Part shown: positions 35,001 through 47,967 of the stretch, piece by piece
Layout: each line of letters opens with the position of its first letter
Position numbering within the stretch: position 1 is the first letter of the stretch
From: Leucobacter sp. OH1287
GTDB taxonomy: Bacteria; Actinomycetota; Actinomycetes; Actinomycetales; Microbacteriaceae
Assembly: GCF_003859945.1 (NCBI RefSeq)
Contig: NZ_RQYM01000003.1
Span: 62,001 to 126,000, forward strand
DNA: 64,000 bases
Direction: 5' to 3'
The notes under the pieces: generated by a model
Database searches by the model: none
What the model saw: the letters and a program-made list of their open reading frames with translations, nothing else
Told to the model about the DNA's origin: nothing
Program-made: the position numbers and the translations under genes

Positions 35001-35909
35001 ATGGTTAATTCACAAAATGCGAAACCACAGGTTACTAAGGCCGTTATCCCGGCCGCGGGTCTTGGCACACGGTTCCTGCCTGCAACGAAGGCGATGCCGA
35101 AAGAGATGCTGCCGATTGTAGACAAACCGGCGATCCAGTATGTTGTTGAGGAGGCAGCCGCAGCCGGACTGCAGGACGTGCTGATTATTACCGGTCGTAA
35201 CAAGGTTAATATCACCAACCACTTTGATAGTGTGCCGGAGCTGGAGGAGGCTCTCGAAAAGAAGGGTGATGAGAAGAAGCTAAACCGGGTCCACCGCGCC
35301 AGCGATGTTGCTGATGTGCACATGCTCCGGCAGGGTCAGCCTCTCGGCCTGGGTCACGCCGTTGGGCGAGCACAGCAGCACGTTGGCGAGAACAGTTTTG
35401 CGGTGCTCTTGGGCGACGATTTGATTGATGAGCGGGATCCGCTGCTGCCGAAAATGATCGCTGAGCATGATGCACGCCAGGCAACGATTATTGCGCTGAT
35501 GGAGGTGCCGGAGGAGTCGATTCACCTTTACGGCTGCGCAGCAACCGAGGCGACCGACGACCCAGACGTTGTGCGGATCACCGGCCTGGTGGAAAAACCG
35601 GATCCCGCCGACGCCCCATCGAATCTCGCTGTGATTGGGCGCTATGTGCTGCGTCCAGAGATTTTCGAGATTTTGGCGGTGCAGCAGCCGGGACGCGGTG
35701 GCGAGATCCAGCTAACCGACGCACTCGACACTATTGCGCGCGGTGAAAGCGGTGAGGTTTACGGCGTTATCTTCCGTGGCCGCCGCTACGACACGGGCGA
35801 TAAAGCGGACTGGATTAAAGCGAATGTGCGTCTCGGCGTTGATAACGCTGAGCTGGGCGCTGACCTTCGGCAGTGGCTGATCGAGTTCGCCGACAAGCTT
35901 CGAGGCTAA
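35001..35909 (+). CDS. galU: UTP-glucose-1-phosphate uridylyltransferase
   Basis: Makes UDP-glucose for wall and exopolysaccharide synthesis. The nucleotide-binding signature IPAAGLGTRFLPATKAMPKE is at the N-terminus, followed by MLPIVDKPAIQYVVEEA. The later LVEKPDPADAPSNLAVIGRY and FRGRRYDTGDKADW segments complete the family pattern. The length of 302 residues is typical. It is followed by a GNAT gene on the same strand. Confidence 0.95.
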   Translation: MVNSQNAKPQVTKAVIPAAGLGTRFLPATKAMPKEMLPIVDKPAIQYVVEEAAAAGLQDVLIITGRNKVNITNHFDSVPELEEALEKKGDEKKLNRVHRASDVADVHMLRQGQPLGLGHAVGRAQQHVGENSFAVLLGDDLIDERDPLLPKMIAEHDARQATIIALMEVPEESIHLYGCAATEATDDPDVVRITGLVEKPDPADAPSNLAVIGRYVLRPEIFEILAVQQPGRGGEIQLTDALDTIARGESGEVYGVIFRGRRYDTGDKADWIKANVRLGVDNAELGADLRQWLIEFADKLRG

Positions 35910-35946
35910 ACTGGTTGCCGTCAGTCTCGCACAGTATGCGCTGCGG

Positions 35947-36519
35947 TTGTCACTGCCGAACGGTGAAGAGATTTTACTGCGGCAGCTTAACCGCGGCGAC
36001 GCGAAAGCGCTGAGGCGTCTTTACCAGCAGGAGCGCAGCTGGCTTGAACCCTGGGAGGTGACAACCCCCGGTGTGGAGCTCGCACCGCTCGGCAGTTTCC
36101 CGCTCTACCGGGCGATTAAACAGTTTAATCGTGCCGCGCGGGCGGGTCGCGGAGTGGTTTTTGCAATCTGTTTAGAGGAACAGATAATCGGGCTGGTGAG
36201 CGCTGCAGAGATTATGCGCGGCGGGCTGCAATCATGCCAGCTCGGCTACTGGATCGCGGAACAGTACGCCGGTCGCGGCATTGTGCCGCACTCGGTCGCC
36301 GCCGTTATCGACTGGCTGCTGCTCGACGTCGGTCTGCACCGCGTCGAGATCGGAATGGTCCCAGAAAATCTGCGATCCCGCAGGGTCGTAGAGAAACTCG
36401 GGCTGCGCTTTGAGGGTAGACGGCTGAACTATATCCACATTAACGGCCGCTGGCAAGATCACGATTTTTACGCGGTAACCGTGGAGGAGGCGTCGGACGG
36501 GATCCGTTGCCGACTGTAG
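35947..36519 (+). CDS. GNAT N-acetyltransferase (RimJ/RimL type)
   Basis: A 190-residue acetyltransferase related to enzymes that acetylate protein N-termini. The family features are LPNGEEILLRQLNRGDAKAL near the start, the acetyl-CoA loop QYAGRGIVPHSVAA, and the closing segment ENLRSRRVVEKLGLRFEG. The start is uncertain: TTG 35947 is used, but the frame is open back into the galU end with no ATG or GTG. The placement after galU is common in Micrococcales. Confidence 0.85.
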   Translation: MSLPNGEEILLRQLNRGDAKALRRLYQQERSWLEPWEVTTPGVELAPLGSFPLYRAIKQFNRAARAGRGVVFAICLEEQIIGLVSAAEIMRGGLQSCQLGYWIAEQYAGRGIVPHSVAAVIDWLLLDVGLHRVEIGMVPENLRSRRVVEKLGLRFEGRRLNYIHINGRWQDHDFYAVTVEEASDGIRCRL

Positions 36520-36592
36520 TTTTTATAGAAATAATTCGATTGTTTGCGTGGTTTACTGCAGTTTTAGATAAAACCACCCTAGAGTGAATAAC

Positions 36593-37615
36593 ATGGGTGT
36601 AACTTTTGGTGGTGGAGTTTTATTTGTGGTTGCGGCGGTGATCATCGCCGCAATTATTGTGCCCCGGGTGGTGCGCAGGCGTGAAGAGTCTGAAACACTA
36701 AAGCACCAGGAGCGGCTGGAACGCGCAATCGCAGCGCTCGCCGCAACCGAGCACGAGATCGCTGACGCGCGCGTTGTTGAGAGCGCCAGGGACGCGGTAA
36801 CGCGGGAGAAGGTGCTGCAGCAGCAGCGCAAACGTGAGGCGGCTGAGCGCCGCGCCAGGATCGCACGCGCTAAAGCCGAGGTTGCGGAGGCACGCCTGAA
36901 GGCTCGCCAGGCTGAGATTGAGCGTCGCGCAAAACTGCGTGCGGCGAGACTGCAAACCGTTTTTGTGAGGCGACTGCGGGGACTGGCAGCGCTCGGATTC
37001 CTGCTCGCCGTGCTCGGTGTGCTGGTCGGCTTGGGTGTTGTCATCGCAGGCAACGGCGCAACCGTGCTGCTGTTTAGCGCGCTGTCCGCGGTTATCACGA
37101 TGGGTGTTTTGATCCTTCTCGCCCCCGGTAAGGCCGCCGTTCCAAGGCAGGTGACGGTGTCGTTGCCACCGCGGCAGCAGGTGGTGGATCCGCCCGCGGT
37201 CGCCACACAGGCAGAGCCGGTTGCGACCGAAACCTCGATGGAGCGTCACCGCCGCGCCCAGGCAGCGGCGGCAGCGAGAATCGCGCGAGCTAAAGCAATC
37301 GCGGCAACCCGTTCCCGGGTTACCACGGCCGCAGCGAACAGTGGTGCGCGGGAGAACCTGCCCGGTTCCATCCTGCTGCAGTCTCCGGAACAGAGCAGAG
37401 CCTCGCGAGCTCAGCAGCGTTCAGCTGCGCAGACACAGCAGCAGGGTGTTTCTGCGCGCGCGGTTCCGCAGTTGCGTGCTGTTTCGCAGCGGCCAGAGGA
37501 GGCTGCGGCGGTGGCGGCGGTTGCGCAGCTGCAGGCTGATGGGATCCTACAGAACCTGCCGGATTCGGGTGTCGATATTGAGTCGGCGCTGCGCCTGCGT
37601 CGGAAGAACGCTTAG
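36593..37615 (+). CDS. Membrane protein with coiled coil, unknown function
   Basis: I do not recognise a known domain. From ATG 36593 (340 residues) the order is: one membrane helix (about 8-25), a charged coiled coil rich in Arg, Glu and Ala (about 28-130), two more membrane helices (about 137-157 and 160-180), and a disordered Ala/Gln/Arg-rich tail of about 150 residues. Comparable proteins appear after the galU-GNAT pair in Microbacteriaceae. The layout suggests a membrane scaffold rather than an enzyme. GTG 36584 is an alternative start. Confidence 0.6.
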   Translation: MGVTFGGGVLFVVAAVIIAAIIVPRVVRRREESETLKHQERLERAIAALAATEHEIADARVVESARDAVTREKVLQQQRKREAAERRARIARAKAEVAEARLKARQAEIERRAKLRAARLQTVFVRRLRGLAALGFLLAVLGVLVGLGVVIAGNGATVLLFSALSAVITMGVLILLAPGKAAVPRQVTVSLPPRQQVVDPPAVATQAEPVATETSMERHRRAQAAAAARIARAKAIAATRSRVTTAAANSGARENLPGSILLQSPEQSRASRAQQRSAAQTQQQGVSARAVPQLRAVSQRPEEAAAVAAVAQLQADGILQNLPDSGVDIESALRLRRKNA

Positions 37616-37817
37616 GTAAATCTGCCGTTCCCCGAGTTTAGCGGCGATAAAGCATACTAGCCTTCGCCTTGGGATTCTGCAGGCTTTCTGCTCCCAGAAT
37701 CGGTGTTGCTATCGTGAGCTGGCATGTTTCTTGCAACTGCGGCAAAATAGAATGTACTCCACTTCGTTTGGCTGACAAACACCCGATTAACACCACAATA
37801 AAACAGAGGACTCGCCC

Positions 37818-39596
37818 GTGGGCTATAGAGAATCAAATAATCGTAGTTTCGACCGTAATAACAGATCAAATTCTGGTCGCGGCGGATCCTCGCAACGGCG
37901 TGGCTTCCGAGCCGATTCAGGCGGGTCTAATCGCGGCTCTGGGCGTGGATCCCAGCGCTCAGGAGAGCGTGACTATCGAGACTCAGCGGGTCGCGGTGAG
38001 CGCCGCAGTTTTGATCGTCGTTCCGGTGAGCACGGCGGGTATCGTGCTGATGAACGCCGCGGCGGTGACCGGGGCGGATCGCGCGGCTACGGTTCTGGCG
38101 GTGAACGCGACGGCGGTCGAGGCAAAGCTCGGGGGTTTAGCGGTGGAGCAGGCCGCGGGGACGGACGCGGAAGAGGCTACAGCGACGAGCGTCGCGATTC
38201 ACGTCGGGACAACCGTCGTGGCGAGTCACGGAGGGGTGAACGCTGGCAGAGCGAACGCCGGGAAGACCGCTGGCGGGGCGAACGCGGGGAGAACCGGCGG
38301 CAGAGCGAGCCAAGGAAATTTGAGCGCAGGGATGGTGAGCAGCGGGAAGACCGGCGGCACAGCGAACACCGGGAAGACCGACGGCAGAGCGAGTCACGGC
38401 AGGGCGAGCGGCGATCCACTCACCGCCGTGACGAAAAGCAGGGTCGCCGTGAGCGGAACACCCGCGACAACGTTTCACGGTTCGCGCGGGGTGGCACCCG
38501 CGGTGCGGGGCGCAGCGACCGGGCTGGCAAGTCGCGAGAGTTTACCGAGCAGGAGCGGCTGCAGCATGAGCTGCGTCCTGTGCGCGCCGAGCACAGGGAT
38601 CCACAAATTCCCGATGAGATCACAGAACGGGATATTCCCGCGGGCGCGCGCAACGAGCTGAAAACGCTGCAGAAGGATAACGCGGCGCAGGTTGCGAGGT
38701 ATCTCGCGGCGGCGGCGCAGGCGATTGCCTACGACCCGGAGCTGGCGCACCAGTTTGCGATCTCGGCATCGCGGCGGGCTGGGCGGATCCCGGTGGTCCG
38801 CGAGACTCTCGCGATTACGGCGTATGCGACCGGTGATTTTGCTGCGGCGCTGCGCGAGTTCCGCACCTACCGTAGGCTGAGCGGTCGCGAGGACCACTTC
38901 GCGCTCATGCTCGACTGTGAGCGTGGACTAGGCAGGCCAGAGCGGGCGATTGAGCTCGCGGCGGAGGCACCGCAGCAGCTAACCGAGGAGCAGCGGGTTT
39001 ACACAGCGATCGCACTGTCCGGGGCGCACCTCGACCTGGGGCAGACAGAGCAGGCGCTTGCGGCGCTGGAGATTCCGCAGCTGACACCGCAGCGGGTGCT
39101 GACCTTCAGCCCGGAGCTGTTCAGGGCTTACGCCGCCGTGCTTGAGGACCTGCAGCGTGACAGTGATGCCGCTAACTGGTATGCAATGGCGGATCGCGCC
39201 GCCGCCGCTCTCGTCGAGCACTCCGGCGGTGATCGGGTTGAGGTCTTTGAGGTGCCGATTGACACCAGCTATGTGGAGCCTGAACCAGAACCTGCACCAG
39301 AACCGCAGTCGGAGCCCGAATCTGCCTCGGAGGACAAGGCCGATGCTGAAGCAGAATCCGCGACTGAGCCCGCCCCGGAGGCTGAGGTTGACGCAGAACC
39401 CGACGCTGTGGCTGAGGTAGTGCCAGAGCCAGAACCGCAGTCCGAGCCTGAGCCTGAACCAGAGCCCGAGCCAGAACCAGCGCCGGAGCCGGAGCCGGAA
39501 TCAGAACCTGAGCAGGAGCAGCAGGATCCACCCACAAAGCCCGCAGCCGACAGCGGGGCAGCGGCAGGCCAGGACGAGGAGCTGACACTGTGGTAA
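37818..39596 (+). CDS. Arg/Gly-rich protein with TPR-like core and Glu-Pro tail
   Basis: A 592-residue three-part protein. Residues of about 1-235 are extremely rich in Arg, Gly, Ser, Asp and Glu, with RGG and ERR repeats (for example [24 protein letters not shown]), as in RNA-binding RGG regions. Residues of about 250-420 form paired helices resembling tetratricopeptide repeats ([20 protein letters not shown]). The last 150 residues are acidic Glu/Pro repeats (EPEPEPEP). The TPR-like core before the HAD phosphatase and tlyA is conserved in this neighbourhood of actinobacteria; the flanking low-complexity parts are unusual. Function is unknown. The GTG start at 37818 follows AACAGAGGAC. Confidence 0.75.
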   Translation: MGYRESNNRSFDRNNRSNSGRGGSSQRRGFRADSGGSNRGSGRGSQRSGERDYRDSAGRGERRSFDRRSGEHGGYRADERRGGDRGGSRGYGSGGERDGGRGKARGFSGGAGRGDGRGRGYSDERRDSRRDNRRGESRRGERWQSERREDRWRGERGENRRQSEPRKFERRDGEQREDRRHSEHREDRRQSESRQGERRSTHRRDEKQGRRERNTRDNVSRFARGGTRGAGRSDRAGKSREFTEQERLQHELRPVRAEHRDPQIPDEITERDIPAGARNELKTLQKDNAAQVARYLAAAAQAIAYDPELAHQFAISASRRAGRIPVVRETLAITAYATGDFAAALREFRTYRRLSGREDHFALMLDCERGLGRPERAIELAAEAPQQLTEEQRVYTAIALSGAHLDLGQTEQALAALEIPQLTPQRVLTFSPELFRAYAAVLEDLQRDSDAANWYAMADRAAAALVEHSGGDRVEVFEVPIDTSYVEPEPEPAPEPQSEPESASEDKADAEAESATEPAPEAEVDAEPDAVAEVVPEPEPQSEPEPEPEPEPEPAPEPEPESEPEQEQQDPPTKPAADSGAAAGQDEELTLW

Positions 39597-40630
39597 ACCT
39601 GTTTAGACGCGAAACCGAGATGCTGCCCGCGCCGATTGCCGGCGTCGAGCTGCTGTTGGCGGACCTTGACGGCGTCGTTTATAAGGGTGACGGGGCGATT
39701 CCCGGGGCCGTTGAGGCACTGAACCTCGCTGCGCAAACCACGCAGATTGGTTACCTCACCAACAACGCTTCGCGCACCGATTCGCAGGTCGCCGAGCACC
39801 TGAACTCGCTCGGGTTGACGGTGGATCCGCAAAACATTGTCACCTCGCCACAGGCCGCTATCGGGCTGCTAAAAAAGTTGGTGCCGCAGGGCGCGAAAAT
39901 TCTGGTTGTTGGAGGTGAGGGCATAACCTACGAGCTGGAAAAGCACGGTTACCAGTGGACCAGGAAAGCCGCCGATAACCCCGACGCGGTTCTGCAGGGG
40001 TTCGCGCCGCATGTTGGTTGGGAGCATCTCGCGGAGGCATCGTTTGCGCTGCAGGAGCGTCCCGGAGTGCCTTTAATTCCGTGGATCGCAACAAACACGG
40101 ACTGGACAATCCCGGTCGCTGGCGGGATCGCGCCCGGCAACGGCACGCTGGTTTCGGCCGTACACACGGCTGTGCAGCGGCTCCCAGAGTTTGCTGGAAA
40201 ACCAGAGCAGCCGATGTACGAAACCGCGTTTGACCGGTTTAAAACGCGGTCGGCGTTGATGCTCGGTGACCGTCTCGACACCGATACGCGCGGCGCGGTC
40301 GCGGCGGGCATTCCGGCGCTGCACGTTCTAACCGGGGTGGATCGCCCAAAACAGCTGATTGCGGCATCGCAGGACATGCAACCAACCTACATTGTTGAGT
40401 CGCTCGCGGACCTGCATCGTCCATACCCGTCAACGAAGATTGTGCGGAACGGCGCCCACCAGGTTGGCGACGCACGGGTGCGCATGGAGGGTCATATTGT
40501 GGAGGTGCTGGCGGAGGGATCCAGCGAGATTAACCTGCTGCGCGCTGCCTGCTCGGCGATCTATGCGTCAGGTCTCGCAATCTACGGGCTGAAGGTTCCA
40601 GAAATCCTGGTTGAGGACCACTGGCGTTAG
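39590..40630 (+). CDS. HAD-IIA family phosphatase (NagD-like)
   Basis: A 346-residue Mg-dependent phosphatase. The catalytic loop is [14 protein letters not shown] (Asp-x-Asp), followed by [10 protein letters not shown] with the motif II residue, and [18 protein letters not shown] with the metal Asp. The substrate is probably a small phosphate ester such as glycerol phosphate or a nucleotide. About 60 residues follow the HAD core. The GTG start overlaps the previous gene by seven bases. The order HAD, small protein, tlyA, nadK, recN is conserved in actinobacteria. Confidence 0.9.
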   Translation: MVNLFRRETEMLPAPIAGVELLLADLDGVVYKGDGAIPGAVEALNLAAQTTQIGYLTNNASRTDSQVAEHLNSLGLTVDPQNIVTSPQAAIGLLKKLVPQGAKILVVGGEGITYELEKHGYQWTRKAADNPDAVLQGFAPHVGWEHLAEASFALQERPGVPLIPWIATNTDWTIPVAGGIAPGNGTLVSAVHTAVQRLPEFAGKPEQPMYETAFDRFKTRSALMLGDRLDTDTRGAVAAGIPALHVLTGVDRPKQLIAASQDMQPTYIVESLADLHRPYPSTKIVRNGAHQVGDARVRMEGHIVEVLAEGSSEINLLRAACSAIYASGLAIYGLKVPEILVEDHWR

Positions 40631-40693
40631 GAACTGTGGCGGCAGCAGCGCCAGACCGGCTAGCGCTGAGAGGTTAAGGGAAGAATAGCAAAA

Positions 40694-40732
40694 GTTTGGG
40701 GTGTGGCAGAAAAATTTTGCCACACCCCAAAC
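40694..40732. terminator. Perfect bidirectional terminator
   Basis: GTTTGGGGTGTGGCA pairs perfectly with TGCCACACCCCAAAC. The stem is flanked by AAAA on the left and GTTTAAA on the right, and it lies between the convergent HAD phosphatase and small membrane protein genes, so it can serve both. Confidence 0.9.
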
Positions 40733-40752
40733 CGTTTAAACCTAGTGGTTGA

Positions 40753-41043
40753 TTATGCCGCTTCTTTATCTTCTGGTTTTGCTAGCAGCTGGAAGGCGAT
40801 GAAAAAACCGATGGTGTCAAGCACGATCGCACTGAAGAAGGTGACAATCGCCGGGTGCAGGAACCAGGTTGGGCCCTGATCGGCATCTGTGAAGTTAAAA
40901 GCGATGGCCATCAGGTAGAAGCCACCAAAAACCAGACCGGCAGAAACAATGAACAGAATGATTGTCAGAATGCTCGGGCGTGGTCGTGGACTACCCGCAA
41001 AGAGTGACTCATTTGGGTCGCTAAGGTTTTTTTGTGCGTTCAC
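40753..41043 (-). CDS. Small two-helix membrane protein
   Basis: A 96-residue protein with two membrane helices (about 24-46 and 65-86), a polar N-terminus (DPNESLFAGSPRPR) and a charged end. I do not recognise the family. ATG 41043 is preceded on its strand by a purine-rich GGAGGCAAG ribosome-binding site. It stands alone, between the shared terminator and a divergent promoter region. Codon use is ordinary for the window. Confidence 0.7.
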   Translation of the reverse strand: MNAQKNLSDPNESLFAGSPRPRPSILTIILFIVSAGLVFGGFYLMAIAFNFTDADQGPTWFLHPAIVTFFSAIVLDTIGFFIAFQLLAKPEDKEAA

Positions 41044-41156
41044 GCTTGCCTCCGTGTTTAGAACATAAGCTGCTGCCCAGTTTACCAGTTCCTGACCGGA
41101 AGCTGTGAATCTGCGTGAGAAACAAAACGTCCGCAGGTCAGGCTAAACTGAATAGC

Positions 41157-41408
41157 ATGGATCAGGAGAAGCAGGAGCCCGTCTCACCTCTCTCAAAGGA
41201 CGCCTCTAAAGAGTCTTCCACCTCGATCTCACAGGAGGTTTCCCCGGCTAGTGAGGGTGAGAGCGAGAACACAGGGCTTGATGCGGAGTTAATGGCAAAA
41301 CTAAAAAACGCCGAGCTTACTGAGCAGATAGAGATTTTGAACACTGTGTATGACGATTTGGTTGCTGAGCTGCAAAGCTCCGATAAGGCTCAGGGCGGCG
41401 CGGCATAA
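41157..41408 (+). CDS. Small acidic protein with C-terminal coiled coil
   Basis: An 83-residue acidic protein: a Ser/Glu-rich disordered first half (SPLSKDASKESSTS) and a helical second half (LMAKLKNAELTEQIEILNTVYDDLVAEL) that looks like a coiled coil. ATG 41157 is favoured over an upstream GTG at 41115. It lies 18 bases before tlyA and is probably translated with it. No known domain; short proteins at this place are common in related genomes. Confidence 0.65.
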   Translation: MDQEKQEPVSPLSKDASKESSTSISQEVSPASEGESENTGLDAELMAKLKNAELTEQIEILNTVYDDLVAELQSSDKAQGGAA

Positions 41409-41426
41409 CAACCGGTCAGGAGCATT

Positions 41427-42302
41427 GTGAACGAATCAGAGTCACCTCCCCAAACAACCGCCGTCTGGCAGGGCACACCGGAGCGACTGGATCGCGCCAT
41501 CGCCGCGCTTGCGCTTAGCAGGTCGCGCTCCCACGCGGCAACGCTTATCGCCTCTGGCAGAGTATTAATCAACAACCGGGCGGCGAGCAAATCGAGCTGC
41601 ACGGTGCAGGGTGGCGATGAGGTGCGGATCCGCCGCGACACAACAGACAGCTACGTCAGCAGGGCGGCAACAAAACTGCTTTATGCGCTAGAGCAGTTCG
41701 AGGTTTCAGCAAAGGATAAACACTGCCTAGACCTTGGCGCATCAACCGGCGGCTTTACGCAGGTGCTAAAAAACCACGGCGCTAAAACCGTTATCGCGCT
41801 CGATGTCGGGCACGGGCAGCTCGCGCAGAGCGTAGCAGAGATGCCCGGGGTTGTTAAGGTTGAGGGGTTTAACGCCAGGGAGCTCACCGCGGCAAAGCTC
41901 CAACAGGTCAGCGGGCTTGCGGATCCACCAACCCTGGTAGTAGGGGACCTCTCGTTCATCTCCCTGAAGCTGATCCTGCCGGCGATAGCGTTAACCGCAC
42001 CAGCGGCGGCAGACCTGGTTATGCTGATTAAACCGCAGTTCGAGGTGGGCAGACAAAACCTACAAAACGGCATAGTAAAAGATGAAGCGATAGCGCAGCA
42101 GGCTGTCAGAGAAGTTTTAACAGCTGCCCATAAAATCGGTTATACAGCGGTAGCGTTAGCGCGCTCACCAATCACCGGAACACACGGCAACACCGAATAC
42201 CTGGTGCACTGGCGAGCACACAGCCACCCGGCCGTGCAGGCTGAAACGCAGCAAACAGCGGCGGGGCAGCTAGAAATCCTATTCAAAAGCGAAAATCCGT
42301 AA
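41427..42302 (+). CDS. tlyA: TlyA family rRNA 2'-O-methyltransferase
   Basis: A 291-residue enzyme that methylates 16S and 23S rRNA ribose and is needed for capreomycin sensitivity in mycobacteria. An N-terminal S4 RNA-binding domain (about 15-75, SRSRSHAATLIASGRVLINN) is followed by a FtsJ-like SAM methyltransferase core with CLDLGASTGGFTQVL and IALDVGHGQL. A GTG or nearby start is possible; the coordinate given is 41427. The last 100 codons already show the A/C-ending codon choice of the block that follows. nadK begins 12 bases later. Confidence 0.92.
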   Translation: MNESESPPQTTAVWQGTPERLDRAIAALALSRSRSHAATLIASGRVLINNRAASKSSCTVQGGDEVRIRRDTTDSYVSRAATKLLYALEQFEVSAKDKHCLDLGASTGGFTQVLKNHGAKTVIALDVGHGQLAQSVAEMPGVVKVEGFNARELTAAKLQQVSGLADPPTLVVGDLSFISLKLILPAIALTAPAAADLVMLIKPQFEVGRQNLQNGIVKDEAIAQQAVREVLTAAHKIGYTAVALARSPITGTHGNTEYLVHWRAHSHPAVQAETQQTAAGQLEILFKSENP

Positions 42303-42314
42303 GGCGGTACAACC

Positions 42315-43220
42315 ATGACAGACAGCACAGCGCGCAGCATGCTTGTTGTTTCACACACTGCCAGGCCGGAGGCGATAGAAGCAACAATCGCAGTCACCAC
42401 ATCACTCGCAGAACGCGGAGTGAGAGTGGTGATGACAGCAGAAGACGAAACAGAATTCGCGCCCTACCTGCCAGCGGCGCAAATCCACGTCCTCGACAGC
42501 AGTGTGCCGCTCAGCGAAATCGAAATCGCAATCGTCTTAGGAGGAGACGGCACAATCCTGCGCGCGGCAGAAATCGTCAGAGAATCCAGCTGCCCAATCA
42601 TCGGAGTAAACCTCGGCCACGTCGGATTCCTGGCAGAAAAAGACAAACACGACCTGGCAGAGTCAGTGCAGCGAGTGCTCGACAAAGACTACACGGTGGA
42701 AGAACGCGCAACACTTGACGTGCTAGTCACACAAGACGGCAAACCAGATCACCGCACCTTCGCGGTCAATGAAGCAACCGTAGAAAAACGCGAACGAATG
42801 ATTGAGGTGACAATCGGCGTCGACGGTAAACCACTCTCAACCTTCGGGTGTGACGGTGTCGTCATGTCAACACCGACAGGATCAACCGCCTACGCCTTCT
42901 CCGCGGGAGGGCCAGTAATGTGGCCGAGCGTGCAAGGGCTACTCTTGGTACCCCTCGCGGCACACGCGCTATTCAACCGACCAGTGGTTGTCGGCCCTGA
43001 CTCGGTGCTAGAAACCCAAGTATCACCAACCAGCAGTGCAATCGCGGCACTGTGGTGCGACGGCAGACGCAAAGTCGAACTAGACCCCGGCGCAAAAGTC
43101 GAAGTGCGAACCTCAACCCGAGCTATCCGGTTAGCGCGACTAGACAGGGCAGTGTTCACCGACCGACTCGTAAGCAAATTCCGACTACCAACCTCCGGCT
43201 GGCGGGAGCACCAAAAATGA
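42315..43220 (+). CDS. nadK: NAD kinase
   Basis: Phosphorylates NAD to NADP. The GGDGT motif lies in IVLGGDGTILRAA (near residues 73-85), with the NE/D motif FAVNEATVEK and the glycine-rich SAGGPV region further on. The length of 301 residues is usual for actinobacteria. The stop TGA overlaps the recN start as ATGA. Its codons strongly prefer GAA, GCA, ATC and GTC, unlike the genes to the left. Confidence 0.95.
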   Translation: MTDSTARSMLVVSHTARPEAIEATIAVTTSLAERGVRVVMTAEDETEFAPYLPAAQIHVLDSSVPLSEIEIAIVLGGDGTILRAAEIVRESSCPIIGVNLGHVGFLAEKDKHDLAESVQRVLDKDYTVEERATLDVLVTQDGKPDHRTFAVNEATVEKRERMIEVTIGVDGKPLSTFGCDGVVMSTPTGSTAYAFSAGGPVMWPSVQGLLLVPLAAHALFNRPVVVGPDSVLETQVSPTSSAIAALWCDGRRKVELDPGAKVEVRTSTRAIRLARLDRAVFTDRLVSKFRLPTSGWREHQK

Positions 43221-44917
43221 TCGAAGAGCTGACAATCAAAAACCTCGGCGTAATCGCCAGCAGCACACTGCCACTCGGGCCCGGCTTCACCGCCATCACC
43301 GGCGAAACCGGAGCCGGAAAAACCATGGTTGTGACTGCGCTCGGCCTGCTCATGGGAAGCCGCAGCGACGCAAACCTTGTGCGCCACGGCACCGACGCCA
43401 CTCGGGTCGCAGGCGCGATCCACATCGGCGACAACACGCTCACTGAAGTAGCCGAAATCGTGAGCGACGCAGGCGGAGAAATCGAAGAGGGTGAACTCTT
43501 ACTATCCCGCACCGTCGCTGCAGCAGGCAACAGCCGCGCAACCGTGGGCGGGGTCAGAAGCCCCATCGGCGTACTCTCAACCCTCGCAAGCAAACTATTC
43601 TGCGTACACGGGCAAAGCGACCAGCTGCGTCTGCGCAGCCAAAGCGCACAGCGAGAAACTCTCGACCGCTTCGGTGGATCCGCCATCGCCGCCGCGCTCG
43701 CCGAATACCAGCGGTCATACACCAGGCAGCAGCAGCTACAGCAGCAGCTTGCAGAAATAACCGAAAACCGGGAAGCGCGCGCCCGCGAAATCGAGCGGCT
43801 AAAAACCGAGACAGAAGAAATCAGTGAAGCTGAGCCGCAGCCGGGAGAACTGGAAACACTCCGCACAGAAATAGACCGGCTCACCAACATCGAAACACTC
43901 AGAGAACAGGCCGCAACAGCGCAAAACCTGCTCGCCGCAGAATCACCAGACCCCTACCAGAGCGACGCAACAGCGCTTATGGCAGAAGCAGAAAAAACCA
44001 TCACACAGGCCAGCCAAACCGATAAAACACTCAAGCCAGTCCAAGAAAACCTGGCAGCCATCAACAGTCAACTAAACGAAGTCGTGCGGGAACTCTCAAA
44101 CTACCTCGACAGTATTGAGGGCAGCAGCCAAGCAGAACTCGACAGCGCCCAACAGCGATACGCAGAACTAACCCAGTTAGTGCGCAAATACGGGCCAAAC
44201 ATCGAAGACGTACTCGAATACCTCGAAACCGCTGGCGCAAGACTACTGCAACTAGAAAACGACGACACCAGCATCAGCACACTGACCGCAGAACTCGCAC
44301 AAACGACCGAGGCAGTAGACACCGCAGCAGCAAAGCTGACCACGCTACGGCAAAACGCCGCAACAAAACTCAGCAAAGCCGTCAGCGACGAACTACAACA
44401 CCTGGCACTCGGCAGCACCCAAATAGTTGTCACCGTCGAACCAGCACAGCAGGGAACAAACGGTGCCGACAGTATCGAATTCCAGATCAAAACAAACCGT
44501 GACGCCCCAGCGCGAACCCTCGCCAAAAGTGCCTCCGGCGGAGAACTCTCACGCATAATGCTCGCAATCGAGGTTGTGCTCGCTGCAACAGACCCCGTAC
44601 CCACCTTCGTGTTCGACGAAATCGACGCGGGAATCGGCGGATCCGCCGCCATCGAAGTGGGCAAACGCCTCGCCGCGCTCGCAAAACACTCACAGGTGAT
44701 CGTCGTCACCCACCTCGCACAGGTGGCAGCATTCGCGAACAACCACCTGAAAATCACAAAAGACGCCGATGGTATCTACACCGAAAGCAGCTGCGAACAG
44801 CTAACTGGTGACACGCGCGTCCAAGAAATCGCGCGACTGCTCTCAGGACTAGACGACTCCGCAACCGGGCTCGCACACGCCAAAGAACTACTCGAAATGG
44901 GCAAACAGCAGACATAA
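43217..44917 (+). CDS. recN: DNA repair protein RecN
   Basis: An SMC-like ATPase of double-strand-break repair, 566 residues. Walker A is GETGAGKTMVVTALGLL near the start, a long coiled coil with a hinge occupies the middle, and the ABC signature SGGELSRIMLAIEVVLA with Walker B FVFDEIDAGIGG is near the end. ATG 43217 overlaps the nadK stop; a longer frame inside nadK is rejected because the family begins MIEELTI. Confidence 0.95.
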   Translation: MIEELTIKNLGVIASSTLPLGPGFTAITGETGAGKTMVVTALGLLMGSRSDANLVRHGTDATRVAGAIHIGDNTLTEVAEIVSDAGGEIEEGELLLSRTVAAAGNSRATVGGVRSPIGVLSTLASKLFCVHGQSDQLRLRSQSAQRETLDRFGGSAIAAALAEYQRSYTRQQQLQQQLAEITENREARAREIERLKTETEEISEAEPQPGELETLRTEIDRLTNIETLREQAATAQNLLAAESPDPYQSDATALMAEAEKTITQASQTDKTLKPVQENLAAINSQLNEVVRELSNYLDSIEGSSQAELDSAQQRYAELTQLVRKYGPNIEDVLEYLETAGARLLQLENDDTSISTLTAELAQTTEAVDTAAAKLTTLRQNAATKLSKAVSDELQHLALGSTQIVVTVEPAQQGTNGADSIEFQIKTNRDAPARTLAKSASGGELSRIMLAIEVVLAATDPVPTFVFDEIDAGIGGSAAIEVGKRLAALAKHSQVIVVTHLAQVAAFANNHLKITKDADGIYTESSCEQLTGDTRVQEIARLLSGLDDSATGLAHAKELLEMGKQQT

Positions 44918-45011
44918 CAGACAGCGACCAAAACAGCCCCCGGAGTAACACAGTGTAACGAATCTGACCGGTCTCTAGGACAAAAACAAGACAACAGGGT
45001 AACCTCAATAT

Positions 45012-47955
<2,944 letters not shown>

Positions 47956-47967
47956 CCACGGGCAGCG

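Noticed and set aside
37669-38661. 330-codon plus-strand frame overlapping the Arg/Gly-rich gene
   Set aside because: The frame is open because the DNA is repetitive. The product is Ala/Gly/Thr/Val low complexity with no family match, and the other frame continues into the TPR-like core and has a better ribosome-binding site.
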